A stretch of DNA of 64,000 nt. Source: Lunularia cruciata. Its lineage: Eukaryota; Streptophyta; Marchantiopsida; Lunulariales; Lunulariaceae. A program made the position numbers and the translations under genes. Positions 33,501 through 45,510 of this stretch are shown here, one piece after another. Where the stretch lies: positions 9,516,744 to 9,580,743 of the forward strand of contig OX419759.1 in assembly GCA_948567375.1 (NCBI GenBank), given 5' to 3'. How positions within the stretch are numbered: the first letter of the stretch is position 1; each line of letters begins with the position of its first letter. The notes under the pieces were generated by a model. It did not search any database, was not told the origin of the DNA, and saw nothing but the letters and a program-made list of their open reading frames with translations.

Positions 33501-34317
33501 TCCTAAAATTACGTGCTCAAAGAACGTTGCCTAAACATTTGACAAATATTTTGTACTTTGAGCTCAAAAAATTTCATGAGCACCACCATTAATGCCCTAT
33601 GTGTTGGGTCCTTATAATGTTGCAATGTATAACCATTCAATTAGTGCTTCTTGTTGATGCAAGAAGCAACAATCCAGTCATGCATGGCTTGGCTTATCAT
33701 TCCAAAGTGGGAGTCAAAGGTAATGCACTCCTTTGGTTAGACAAATTTCTTCCAATACACATCTCCAATGTGCTTTGGTCCATAATCATAGATTAGCACA
33801 AAGTTATTTAAGAGCTAACCTCTTTGCACTCTAGATCTCCAATGCCATTGGTCTTGAAATATACTCCTAAATCCATAGCAAGAAGTTTAAGTTGAATTTC
33901 TTGATCAATGCTCTTTATGCTTCCATCTCCTAGTGGTTGATCATGGGACTCTTAAAATTGAGGGAGTTTTGATTTTCTTTTGAACTACCCTTCCTACTAT
34001 CATGAGAATTAAAGCTTTGACTTTGAAGATGTTTTCACTCTCAACTCACAACTCTTTATTAACAAGGAATACTTAGTCTATCTTCCTCATATTGCTTTGG
34101 TGAAATTGATGCATTCTTCATCCCTCACTCTTGTGATATGTAGTCTTACTACCACACAGTCTCATCATTTGGTTGGTCTCATCATTTGGTCTTTGGAATG
34201 GTTACAATGCTTGCATCATTCAATTCTTTTGGTGGAAGTACTAAATCCTCAAGAAAGTACAATCTTCAATTTCACCTTTGACAAAAAATGGTAAATTCTT
34301 TTTTGGAATAAATCAAA
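30541..34317. other. AT-rich unassigned repeat-like stretch
   Basis: No domain was recognised on either strand. There are open frames up to about 108 codons (31028-31354 minus, 32935-33132 minus and lysine-rich), with no supporting motif. The style of sequence matches the decayed retroelements on both sides. No LTR ends, tRNA or tandem array were found. Confidence 0.4.
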
Positions 34318-34901
34318 TTTAACATTTTGAGGACACAAGAAGCCCTGAGAGACACAAAAGGTTTAATTCCTCCATATTGTGATGCCCAAAGGAGTATATT
34401 GTCTTTATTATATAACAAAAAGAATATATTCAAAAGGAGCTACACCCTTGGATTAGATACATGGATTGGTGACATATCAACAACCTACATCCTTAGATTA
34501 GTTGCATGGATTGGTGATATGTAATTTTTGTCCTATTTGATTCGTCAAACAAGTTTGACCAAATAAAGTCTTTTCACAAATCTTCTTATATGAAGCTCAA
34601 AATAGCATAGGTGAGGTATCATTGGAAATATCATGATGAGATGGACAAGTGGGGAAGAAAGCATTGCTCTAAAATTTGGAGGGGAGGTAATTTTCATTTT
34701 CCTATGCCTAATTCTTTTGTTTAGGCCTCTAAAATTGGCTTTGAAGTTTTTAGGGTGTTTTTGACCTCTTACATATTAGTGGAAGTACTCTTTTGGTGAC
34801 GCCTTTCTTTAATCTACTAAGACTATCATGTATAACATCCCTAAAGATATTACCAAGCTAATTTCCATCTCTAGATAATTTGTTTATGTAATGGTATTAC
34901 A
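34318..34901 (+). mobile_element. solo LTR copy (TGTAAT...ATTACA family)
   Basis: It starts TTTAACATTTTGAGGACAC (decayed TG end) and finishes ATGGTATTACA. Shared family landmarks are GTCTTTATTATATAAC, ACATGGATTGGTGACATATC, CGTCAAACAAGTTTGACC and CTCTTTTGGTGACGCC. No matching target duplication was found. The plus frame 34327-34524 is just LTR sequence. Confidence 0.65.
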
Positions 34902-35211
34902 TCCAAAAACTCATTTGTAGTGGATTCCCTTTATGGACTTGATGCTCTACTTCTTTGGCATGATTCCACTCTTGGGAAAGACAACTCTAACACTCTAGAG
35001 GAGTACCACCTTGGTCCTTTCAAATGATGCTAAGAGTATATTTGTAGTGAATCCAATATTCCAAAGAACCTCCAAAATCCACCAATTCCTTTTATTTGCA
35101 AGACTTCCTTCCCTTCCTATATACAAAACAAAAGAGAAAAGAGAAAAGAGAAAAATATAATAAAATTGAAAAATGTATGCACCACAAATTTTCTATGATA
35201 AAGTGTGGTAT
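34902..35211. other. unassigned spacer between two LTRs
   Basis: This 310-bp AT-rich segment lies between two solo LTRs of the same family. It contains an AAAAGAG purine run near 35130. No coding signal was found. Confidence 0.4.
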
Positions 35212-35793
35212 TGTATAGTCTTCTGAGGATAGGAGACATAGGAAAAGAAACACAAAGCTTCACACTCAATACTTCGATGCCACAAAGGAGCACTTTGACT
35301 TTATTATATAGCAAAGAGGATTTACTCAAAGGAAGTTCCACCTTTGGATCAATTACATGGATAGGTGACATGTTGGCAGACTCTACCCTTAGATTAGTTG
35401 CATACATGGGTGACATGTTGTGTTTGACCCTATCTAGTTGGTCAAACAATCTTTGACCATAGGGAATCTTTAAGGAATCTTCCTACAAGAATCTCATAAT
35501 CACATAAGTAAGGTACCAGTAGAAAGTTCTCAATGAGAGAGGTGGGAGGAGGAAAGTTAGTCCCTTCTTTTTTTAAGGGGGAAAAGGGCATATTTTTTAG
35601 GTCTAATTCATCGTTTAGGCCTCCAAAATTAGCTCTAAAGTTTTAAAGCTATTTTTGGCTCTTACCTATTAGTAAAAGTACTCTTTTGGTGACACTTCTA
35701 TCTGATGTACATATCCTATCATACATAACATCCTTCAAGATGTTACAAAGCAAGTTTCACCTCTAGATAACATGTCTATCTATTGATATTACA
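35212..35793 (+). mobile_element. solo LTR copy (TGTAAT...ATTACA family)
   Basis: It starts TGTATAGTCTTCTGAGGATA and ends GATATTACA. It carries the family landmarks GGAGCACTTTGACTTTATTA, TACATGGATAGGTGACATG, TTGGTCAAACAATCTTTGAC and CTCTTTTGGTGACACTTC. TATTG follows the right end and overlaps the left end, so the exact insertion duplication is ambiguous. Confidence 0.65.
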
Positions 35794-36050
35794 TATTGTT
35801 ATTGTATGTTATTGTTCTAAAAGCCAAAATGATGAGAAGACCAAGCATGTTGATATCCAATATCATTTCATCAAAGATCAATTACTTTGTGGAGAGAACT
35901 ACATCACCTATTTCCTTACTGAATATACTTTTGTTGATTTCTTGACCCAAGGATTGCACAAAAGACTTTATTAAAAGAATACTACTACATAAGGATAAGG
36001 ACAATAAAAAAACTCCAAATTGAGTGGGAGAATTAGTATTTAAAATCAAT
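35794..36050 (+). pseudogene. copia RNase H terminal fragment
   Basis: DEKTKHVDIQYHFIKDQLLC followed by YFLTEYTFVDFLTQGLHKRL matches the end of copia RNase H (KTKHID..HF, then T..Q.AD..TK.L). A purine-rich AATTGAGTGGGAGAATT near 36015 could be the old polypurine tract. No convincing 3' LTR follows. Confidence 0.65.
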
Positions 36051-37417
36051 GGCAGCTTTATAAATCCATATTTTTATCCATGTGATCTAGTGTATAGGAT
36101 TGATTCTAGTCAAATGACATATCAAAGAGTAAGATTACTCTTATAGAGATATAATTTGTAGATTTTAATATAATATTCATGAAAGACTTTGGCTCAAGTT
36201 ACATATATGCCAAAGTTACATTTATTTGGTCTATAAGTCTACTATATACTAAATGTATTATAAAATCATATCTTGTGTCTAAATTCATTTTATGTATAAG
36301 TTACTTGAAAGAATATACTAAATTGACTACAAAAGTAAACCTTGAGTGATATATTATATATGGATGGGCTTTAAAGTATCTCCTTGTTCCTTTCCAATTC
36401 AACTCAAGCCAAAAAATGATTATTCTAAGTGTCTTGGTATTCCTATATAGGTCCATCTATTTTCAAACGTGTTGTATAGCAAAATAAGAAAGAATGCAAA
36501 CAAATGTGCAGTTCCATGAAATTTTATCATGAAGGAAGTGAATAACCCATTGCTTGTCAGGATAAAAGACAAGGCAATATATTGGTTAATACAATTCTTG
36601 CTTGAAAATATATTTACTATAACAGATCTGTAAGACGAGTAGGAAAAAGATCCATTTACTAATTGCATGTTCCAATTAAAACCTTTTTAAAGAGCATGGA
36701 ATAAAAGTCCTTGTATTCTTCTTTGTTTCAAGCCATTCTACTTCTAATCCATGTAGATATAGGTGTATATGATTCATGAATTATAATATAAAACAAATTG
36801 ATACAATGCAAGTTTAACCTATAATTATATATACACTTTTTTTATTGAGTAAAATTCACCAAAATTTATTACCAATTGAACACACATTGGGAAAGATTCT
36901 TCTTCTTTCCATTATCAATCTTGAAGAAACTAATATAGATAATAAAATTTACTCATATAAGAAAGGATTCAAAAACTTCCTCTTTCAATTATCAATCATG
37001 AAGAAAATATAAAGATAATAAAATTTACTTATATAATAAATATTCAAAATCTTGTTTAAAAAACTACTAAGTTGTGCTCTTTGAAAAAAATTCAAAGATT
37101 ACAAAGATAGATATTACCAAAAGAAAGTAAAATGCTGATAATAAATATACTTTACAAATGATATAGATCCTTCTTTAATATAACTAATAGTGTAAAAGGT
37201 AAACCTCACAATTCTTCTCTTTCTCAATTTTTAGATTATCTTGAAGACCCGGACCATTTCAAGCAAATCCATGGAGGCCTTTGCAAGAAGCATGTGAAAA
37301 AGAGTATAGTATTTAGCTATATGACCACTTACCTTGTAGAGCTTGGAAGGTTTTTTTTCTTAAAGAAATGAATGGAGAGAGATGGCATGCCTTCATATAA
37401 ATGGAGAGAGATGGCCT
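36051..37417. other. AT-rich unassigned stretch
   Basis: Very AT-rich with many stops in all frames. ATAATAAAATTTACT(C/T)ATATAA recurs near 36940 and 37015, a weak local duplication of about 75 bp. No gene or LTR boundary was seen. Confidence 0.4.
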
Positions 37418-37656
37418 GACTAGCTTAGCTTGCACCCCAAGTAAGTAGCTTCTAGAAGCTTCCAATTAGTTTAGCTTGCAAGCCAATTAAGCAACTTCTA
37501 GAAGGAAACTTCTTGAGAAGCTTCTCAAGAGCCTTATATGCTCTCTAAAAATACCAAAGCTAAAGTTCATGCTAGACATTTGGAGTTTACCCATATTCAA
37601 GTATCTCAATGTGATCTTCCATTCTCCTATTTCTCTCCTTGGTCTTGGTCTTTTAT
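37418..37656 (+). mobile_element. partial chromovirus LTR (3' portion)
   Basis: Homology to the complete element's LTR begins at GACTAGCTTAGCTTGCACCC and runs to GGTCTTGGTCTTTTATA. The first ~150 bp are missing. A perfect three-unit GAA/TTC element, TTCTAGAAGCTTC, lies at 37450-37462. The TATA region is mutated to CTCTAAAAATACC. A primer-site-like GATTAGAGCAAGAGT lies about 115 bp further on (near 37781), so a small insertion may separate it from the LTR end. Confidence 0.7.
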
Positions 37657-40600
37657 AGATGATAAGCTTGACCATATTTGTTCTCACCATGCCAAAATGG
37701 ATAGGTTGTTTGATAGTAGAGCTGATATTTCTTTGCTTGTCCTTGTAACTCTAGGTGTAAAGATGGTTCTTTACAGATGAGATTAGAGCAAGAGTCTTCT
37801 TCCCAAGTCATGTGTGAACCACAAGTGCACCCAATGCACTATCATGCTATGAAAGCAACACATGCACCAAGAATTAGTTTTCACTCCATTATGTTTCATG
37901 AACCTAGTACAAAAGAATCAAAGTATGTTCCTTATGTTTGTTATGTTCATTATGCATTATACTCTTAGGACTTTGGTGCAATTGACCACTTGCATAAAGG
38001 AAGTAGAAGTGAGCACAAAGCACAAGAAGAGGAGAGCAAAAATCCATCACATTCAAAGTATTAGTCTACTCCAAGTATTCCATTTATGAGCCCACGAGCC
38101 ACCATCAAAGGAGGTCAGGAGAGCTTGACAGTGAGAATAATGAAATGGGAAGAGAGAGTGAATCCTCAAAGAAGGAAAGGAAGATATCTCAAGTTAAGAC
38201 ACAAGCCTTGTGACAACCCGGCGAATATCACTTTGCGGTAATCGGGTAAGTAAAGTTTGTTCTTGTAGAGATATGAGTAAGAAATGTCTAAATATGAAGT
38301 CAAACAGTAACAATTTAGTTCTTCTTGATTGCATCTTTAATGTCTCAAGTAGAAACCACACCCAGAAGAGAATAACAAGCACTGATTCTCAGTCTTGTCA
38401 CAAATTCACACTCCTTAATCACAACTTCTTCAACTCTTTCCAAACAATCTTGATTGTGATGATTCAGGCTCTCCCAAAAATGGCACTTCACTGCAAAATA
38501 ACTTTGCCTCAGAATTGTGTTCCACCCCTCCACTAAAGGCACAACTTCCTCGATCAAAATTGCTTCACATCAACTTCGCACTGCACTCACAAATGCAAAA
38601 TACTACCAACACTACAATTTCCTCTTAGATCTGTCAAGGCATTGCTTTGATTGCACTTCACTCAAGATCAAACACACAGAATGAAAATCAGGCTGTGGAA
38701 TCCATCATCCAACAAGCACACTGACTTGCACGTCAAAATTCTCCCAACACTCACAAACATAGACACAAAGTTGATACTCAAAATCAAGCTCAAGCGACAA
38801 GCACTACTTCATATCACTTCGCTTTATCTATTCTTAGAAATAATGAGCACTAAACAACACAAGATTGCAAATGCCACTCTTAAATGGTGAAGCAATCAAC
38901 AGTTATCTTCCTAATGCACCTCTTCCTAACAACTTTACAAACCTACAGATCCGAAATGACAATGCACCTCTTCATATCTACCTCTTCAAATCTCAATTCT
39001 ATTACTAATCCAATCCAATGTCTACTTCTTCTTTGGCTTTCAAACCCGATCCCGAAGTAACTTTACTTCCTACTACTCTATCCTTGGGTTTCACAACTCT
39101 TATTTCCTCTACCAATTCTACTAATTCTCCACTCTAATCTACAATTCCTATCACAAGTAATCCTTCTAAATCTCTATCTCCTAACCCACTTTTGTCTAAA
39201 GTGTCAAATGTCAAATCCGAAGACACTTGCACTCCTATCTCTCTTACTTTGGATTTAACTACTATCAATTACTTTACTAATTCTATTGTGTTATCATCAA
39301 GAATTGTAATTGAAAGCATGAATACACTATCTACACCTTCAATTTGTAACCCACTTTCCCCAATCACTCATGTAACTGACCCAAAGACACTTATTGTCTG
39401 ATCTTGCACTTTGGGTTTATTCACTACTGCTACTTCTCCTTCAATTCATATTCCATCTTCAATCAGAATTGAAATTGAAGTCATGTGTATCCTAACTATC
39501 TTTTGTCCCTACTCTAACTTCCTCTGATCCCTTGGGCAAAACTCTCAAAGTCACCTTCACTACACTTTGAGATCCGACTTCTTCGGGTTGAATTATATTT
39601 GTCTTGAGGTAAAGTCTTTAGACATGAAGTCATGTAAACCCGAAGTCCAAAGTACAAAGTCCAAAATCTGAAGTTACATTGACCCAAAGACACCAAACTA
39701 CTTTGTACATCTACTCCCAAAACTTCAAATGCTTAAAACTTCTTCTACAAACCTCTAAACTTTGTGATTTTTGGTAGCAATGGAAAGTCCTGAACGAGAC
39801 GCTGCCAACGAGATATAGCATGCTTGATTTAGACTTGTGGTCATTGAGATATGGCCCCCGTAGTATTCCTGACTTGTTACCTTCATTCTGATGCAAAGAA
39901 ACCCTCCTTCGGCGTCTGGTCCGAGTTTTTCCCTCCTCTGACACAAAGTAAGCTTCTTTGGGTTTGATCTAGTCCAAGTCCTTCCTCTAACACAAAGTCG
40001 ACTCCCTCAAGCTTGGTGCTTGCACACACGTTTCCACTCATTTCTTCTCCATTTGGTTTCAATTTGGTTTGAGCAAGGCACTTCTTCTTCAAAACTCGTC
40101 CAAAATGAAAAATGTGTGTACCACAAGCCTCTTCCATCCTGGCCACATTTGCATATGATCTTTCATGTGTTACAAAATTGAGAATAGAAATAATTGAAGC
40201 AATGGAGATATGCAAGCTTGCTAAAATTGAAGCTCAAAGACTTGCCAAGATATAGAAGCTAAGAATGCAAAGTGAAGTGGAGAAGAATTCCAAGATTAAG
40301 AAGAGACTTGCCAAGATGGAGAAGTCAAGAATCAAGGAAAGGAGTGCCAAGTCAAATGGTTTCAAAAGCAATTATAGTTTAGCAAAGCAAGGAAAATACC
40401 AAAGGAAATAAAGAGCATCATGAGATTGATAAGCATGGTTCCTAGCTCAAATGAAACCACATCCTATGTAGTTCATGGTGAGAAATATGTAGAGAATAGT
40501 GACTTAGTAGTAATAATAGTTGTTTGGTACCATTTGAAATGTTTTTTCACACATGTATTCCCTTGGGTTCAAATATGTCTCTTAGTATGTAATCTTTTGC

Positions 40601-40927
40601 TTTGTTCATCTTTAGTGTTTGGTTCAAATTTATGCATGATTCAACTTTTTTATTGAAAAACCATATGTAATGAACCTTTGATTTGATTTGGTTAAGGTCA
40701 CCAAAGTGAGGAGTAGGTTTGAAGGTGACTCTTCACCCTCTACAGCTATTTGCAAGTATTAAAAATAAGAATGGAGAGGTTTAGAGGAGAGAAAACCATT
40801 AGGAGAAGAAAAAGATCAATCAACTTTTCATTGTTGTATCAAGTGTATTTGGAATGTCAAATAAGAAGATTTGGTTTCAAAAGGTTTGTGCGGTGAAAGA
40901 GGGTATAGAAAATTGACCCAAAAATTT
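37657..40927. other. unassigned AT-rich stretch
   Basis: After a primer-site-like remnant near 37781 the sequence becomes a long stretch of C- and T-rich text (about 38500-39560), with only short frames such as 38210-38536 plus and 39883-40215 minus. Short phrases recur (CCAAAGACAC, CTTGCCAAGAT, GAAGT), but no domain, tRNA or LTR could be supported. Confidence 0.4.
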
Positions 40928-41444
40928 AAGAGGACTCAACTCATAAAGAGGACATTCAAAAGGTTTAATGTTGAGAAAAATCTAAAAATGAAGACAGAAT
41001 TGAATTTGACATAGAGGGAGTCTAAAGGTTGGTGACTCATGGAGAAAATACTTATAAGGAGAGTATAGTAGAGAGAATAGGAATAAATCAGACCAAGAAA
41101 AAAACAAGCAATCAGAAATAGATAGGGAAAGCAGCAAGATGTAAAAGGATTCAACTCATGGAAAGGGCATTCAAAAGGTTTAGCAATGGGTAGAATTGAA
41201 TGAAAGAAAGAAAGAATTGAATTCAAACCAAAGGCACTCCTAGGGTTTAAGGCTTGTGGAGAGAATACTCATAGGAGAGTAGAGGAGAGAAAACAAAATA
41301 GAGCAAACAGAGAGAACAAACTAGAAATAAAAAACAAAGGGAGTGACAAAGCAAAGGTAAAGAGAACGAACAAACCAAAAATTGCAAAGAGACAAGGTGA
41401 TTAGAAACAAAGATAGCAATGCAAGGGTATAAGAGAGTGCTTGA
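40928..41444. repeat. two-copy tandem duplication, about 215 bp
   Basis: AGGACTCAACTCAT..GG.CATTCAAAAGGTTTA at 40931 recurs at 41146. Each copy continues with AGAATTGAAT, GGAG, GAGAATA-like and GGAGAGTA(T/G)AG.GAGAG segments. Purine-rich on the plus strand. Divergence is moderate and nothing suggests a gene. Confidence 0.7.
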
Positions 41445-41683
41445 CAAAGAGGAGAAGAGGATATCAAAAACAACTAAACAACCTTGGTTGGTGAGATTTA
41501 ATACATTGATTGACTACATGCACTATGCAAAATGATGATAGATGGATAGAGTACATATCAAGGAAGCAAGAGAACAAGTGTAGGAGACTGATTTTGGTGC
41601 TTTAAAATTGAAGATTGTGATTGGAATGGAGTATCCATGCCCCCATGTGAGTTTTTCATCTAGGGTGTTGAAATTTTGCAATC

Positions 41684-41917
41684 ATGAATGAATCTACATT
41701 CTTGAAAACTTGTTCTACAACCTTATATGCCCCACATGGTACACTTTCACCCCATGCAAACCACCCTATGTGTCTTGTTCAAGCCACTTTGACCTTTCAT
41801 AAACAATCTTTGAGAGCAAACCATGTCTCTGTGCAAACCACCTTTGAGTGGTTTGCACAAGGGAAACGGTTTGTGTGGCCGGCTCAAACGTCTCAATATT
41901 GGGTTTGGCTAGCCTAG
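41684..41917 (+). other. short ORF overlapping a perfect hairpin, unassigned
   Basis: An open frame of 77 codons without a recognisable domain. The DNA repeats AAACCA-type phrases several times (AAACCACC, AAACCATG, CAAACCACC). Coding potential is doubtful; I list it because it is the only open frame of note in the surrounding kilobase. Confidence 0.15.
41831..41858. repeat. perfect 11-bp stem hairpin
   Basis: GTGCAAACCAC (41831-41841) and GTGGTTTGCAC (41848-41858) are perfect reverse complements around the 6-base loop CTTTGA. No T run follows on either strand, so it does not look like a terminator. Function unknown. Confidence 0.8.
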
Positions 41918-42132
41918 AAGATGATGGTTTTCAAGGAGATAATTGGTGATAGTTGGTAACCCATGTCAATATACATCATGTTAGAGTCAATTCTGATTTT
42001 ATTGTTCTTCCACAAAAATAGTTTTACTTCCTTAGTTTTTTAAAACCTCAACCTCATCCAATTAGTCCAAGGCTAACGTACTATGTAGCTTCCAACTTTA
42101 TTTGAATATATGATTCAATTGTAAGACTTGAG

Positions 42133-42610
42133 CAAAACCAAGTAAGTTTGAGGTCACGTTCACTATATCTATAGTTGCTTAATCAATATGTTCATATGTT
42201 TATAGCATATATTTATATTTGATGCAACTACTTTGTAGTTAAAAGACATCAATTTTCCACTACTATCTAGCTAGCTATGTGCTTGGTAAGGTATACCTTA
42301 CTTTTCAAAGTAAGTTTGAGCTCTCACTTACCTTCACCTATATCTAATGCCACTACTCCTAACTATGTGCTTGGAAAGGTACATCCTACTTTTCAAAATA
42401 AGTTTGAGGTCTCACTCACCTTCATCTATATCTACCACTACTATCTAGCAATGTGCTCAAAAAGGTACATGTTACTTTTCATAGTAAGTTTGAGGTCATA
42501 CCCACCTTCATCTATATCTTCCCCTACTGTCTAGCTACATGCTTAGAAAGGTTACCCTTACTTTTCAAAGTAAATTTGAGTTTACACATCTTCATTTATG
42601 TCTGATTAAT
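42133..42610. repeat. 87-bp tandem repeat, four units plus a partial
   Basis: Units start at about 42277, 42365, 42451 and 42537 with ATGTGCTTGG-like sequence, giving periods of 88, 86 and 86 bp. Each unit contains AAAGGTA..TACTTTTCA(A/T)AGTAA, TTTGAGGTC and CACCTTCATCTATATCT. A diverged partial unit precedes them at about 42138-42180. This is a minisatellite-like array. The plus frame 42277-42534 translates the repeat and is not a gene. Confidence 0.85.
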
Positions 42611-44165
42611 CAGTAATGAATGCACGTACATTGATCTGAGTATGACTAGGTGTTTTAGCCATCTACATGAAGATGTGAAGCTAAATCACTTTTTGAGTTA
42701 TGATGTGTAGGTTCCATTGTGTAATAAATTTGCATAGACTACAAACAAAGATGCTTATCAAGGTGCATTGGAGTGTGAAGTTAGTTCTCACTATTGATGT
42801 GATGTGTGAAGTATTTTGCTTGCGTGGAAGGAACTATGAGTGGAAAAAATTTATTGTAAATGGTATCATATAACACCATATAATATGAGCCAATATCATA
42901 GTATCATATAGAACTCCATCTCCAAATTGAAAGATTCAAAATTCCATCTTCAGATTGACAAATTCAAGAATTCACTCATCAAAATTCAGAATGTTTGGAA
43001 ATCTACTTCTTGTCAAGAAGCTCCTTATTCCATGCTACTTTATTTCACAAGATTTTTCTTCTTTATAAAAAATTAGCAAAGTTAATCTGCCCGGGCACAA
43101 AAGCTTGTAACATTTCTCAAATACAAAAGTAGTTTAAAATAGTATAGTATATCAAAGTCTTATCAAGGTGCATCAAAGTTGTTATTTCTTGAGGAAAATA
43201 TGATAACATGAATATATCAAAGTCTCTAGAATCTCTTAAAAATATCAAATGAATTGATTAAGGGTTCATAAACCCAAGAAGTTGGTTAAAGGAAAGGCAA
43301 CCACTCATAACATATGATATTTTATGTTCTCTTGAAACTATTTCTATCTTTGCCAAATATATCTTGAGCTAGAATTGAAATGTTTACCTTTGAAATCTTT
43401 GTGTGTTCCTCTTCATCCTCCCACAAGTCTTGTCTATTTATGAAAAAAGCTAGGAAAAATAATACATACACTAGTCCACCTTAACAAATACTTATTTCTA
43501 CTTGGATTCCTTTTCAATTAAACTTTCAATTTGTGCAATAAATGCCTTCCACCTTTCAAAATCCTTATGTAGTGCTCATCGAGAATGCGTGTACAAGCTA
43601 CAAATTTGTTGAAGTTAATTTGATCTTGAGACCATTCCACTCTAAAAGAAGGTACTAAAAGGACTCATGGGCACGTAGGTTGAATCACTCAAAATATAAA
43701 GATGCAAACTAAATGACTCATTGGCTCCTCTTGTACTCAATTCCTCTCATAAGGTTGACTTTTTTAGACAAGTAATGTCATTACAAAAACTAAGCATCCA
43801 TGCATAATAATATGTGAGATGAAATACTAAACACATGAACTTGTGATTGTGAATTGATTAAAGCATACAAGAATCCTTACAATAATCTTTGTAATCTTTG
43901 CAATCTATTGAAAACCAAGAATAAGATGCACACAACCTTAACCATTCTAAATGGATCCTTACTACTCAAGAAGTATATTATTCTCCTCATGTCTTCCTAG
44001 ATTACTTGTCCATTGATGGAGTAAGATCCTTTCCAACTAAAATATGTTTCATCATCAATTTTTGGTCCTTGAGCCAATAGGAAAGGGTTCAATCAACCAA
44101 TCCCATGAAGCACTAGAATCCTTTTGCTCCAAATACTTGCAAAATCCTTTTTCTTTCTTCCCTAT
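42611..44165. other. AT-rich unassigned stretch
   Basis: No open frame above 60 codons is worth noting, and there are no LTR landmarks. Several short phrases recur (AAATTCCATCTTCA-like near 42930-42960, TATCAAAGTC near 43150 and 43215). It ends at the CCTAT target duplication of the next LTR. Confidence 0.4.
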
Positions 44166-44903
44166 TGTAATACCAAGAGCTAGCTATATGATCTAGATGT
44201 GAAATTTGGTTTAGTAACATCTAGAATGATGTTGTACATGATGGTCAAAATAGATCAGATAGAAGTATCACCAAAAGAGTACTTCTACTAATAGGGCAAA
44301 AACCAAAATAGACTTGAGAACCTTAGAACCAATAGCTAGACATATGATTTAAAGGTGAGAATTGGTTTGGTAATATCCATAAGGATGTTACGCATGATGG
44401 ACTAAACAGATCAGATCAGAAAGAGGTATCACCAAAAGGGGACTTCTACTAATAGAGTATGAATTGAAACATGCTTGAAATCTTTGAAGATAATTTTGGA
44501 AGCCTAAACGGATGAATTAGGCCTCAAAAATGTGTAGATCTCCCCCAAATAGAGGAAAGGCTGGCCTTCTCTCCCCCTTGGTTTTTCTTGTCGAGAGCTT
44601 TCCAACAATACCTTACATGATTCTGAGACTCCTAAAGGAAGATTCCATAAAATATTCCCTTCAATCAAAGCTTGTTTGACCAACCAGATAGGACCTAGAC
44701 CGACATGTCACCCATCCAAGTAATTAATCCATGGGTGGAGCTTGCTGACATGTCACCTATCTGTGTGCCTTATCCTATGGTGGAGCTTCCTTGGAGGAGA
44801 TCCTCTTTGTCTATATAATAAAGAGAAGGTGCTCCTTTGGGGCACCAAATGTTTGAGTGTGTAATCTGTGTTTTCTCTCTTCTCTTGTCCTTGGAATATT
44901 ACA
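44166..44903 (-). mobile_element. solo LTR (TGTAAT...ATTACA family) with perfect target duplication
   Basis: On the minus strand it starts TGTAATATTCCAAGGACAA and ends CTTGGTATTACA, 738 bp, the longest copy in the window. The 5-bp CCTAT at 44161-44165 is repeated exactly at 44904-44908, which fixes both boundaries. A TATA-like TTTATTATATAGACAAAGAG lies about 80-100 bp in from the 5' end. There is no internal region, so it is a solo LTR produced by recombination. Copies at 12799, 14090, 19593, 34318 and 35212 are in the opposite orientation. The family's internal region is not present here. Confidence 0.9.
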
Positions 44904-44972
44904 CCTATCAGGCCACACAACCTCTTTTGCTAGATTTGCTATAATGGCAATGATTACTCTGTTAATGAATCA

Positions 44973-45510
44973 TGTGGTAGACCGAGTACTAATACTCCAC
45001 AAGTTGGTGCTTCTAACTATATAGCCCCATCTCCACAATGACCAAAAAGGTCAAGTGCTATAGCAAGTGGGATCCACAATGATGTGGTAGACCAAGCACT
45101 AATATCCCACAAGTTGGTGCCTTTGGCTATATAGGCCCCATTTCTATAATGACCAAATAGGTCCAACCTTATAGCAAGCTAGATCCACATTGTGCTTGCT
45201 CCCTTCTTGGGTATTTCTCCTTGAACACATCATGATCTTTAACTAGAGCTAGCAATGTATAAAATGAATTTACATTCATCCTTATCAATTGTTTAAAAGG
45301 ACTATCTAGCTTGTGGAAAAGCATTGTAGCAAATATGTTTGGTAATCCACAATGGTATTGTCCAAAAAATAGCAAGGGGTATGAGAAAAGTCCCACCATT
45401 GTAACATATAGCAGATTCTTCAATGTGATCACAATTTCACCTTCATCTATATCATCAAAATCTCCAAACCCATCCTTGCTATCAATGTCAAGTTCAACCT
45501 CACTTTGCAA
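44973..45510 (-). pseudogene. PIF/Harbinger-like transposase N-terminal fragment
   Basis: On the minus strand an acidic start (45510) leads to MNVNSFYTLLALVKDHDVFK and EKYPRREQAQCGSSLL. The frame then stops and, one frame over, reads LDLFGHYRNGAYIAKGTNLW. The order 'RM...F..L..LV..H', basic Q-rich hinge, then 'L..FGHY.NGA.' matches the N-terminal helical part of PIF/Harbinger (HARBI1-type) nucleases as I know them. The FGHY segment lies in a tandem duplication of about 110 bp (44973-45082 and 45083-45190), so it appears twice, the second time as LFGHCGDGA. The DDE catalytic part is absent. Family assignment is by pattern only. Confidence 0.45.

Noticed and set aside
42277-42534. 85-codon ORF as a repeat protein
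   Set aside because: It only translates the 87-bp tandem array; units of 86 and 88 bp do not keep frame.
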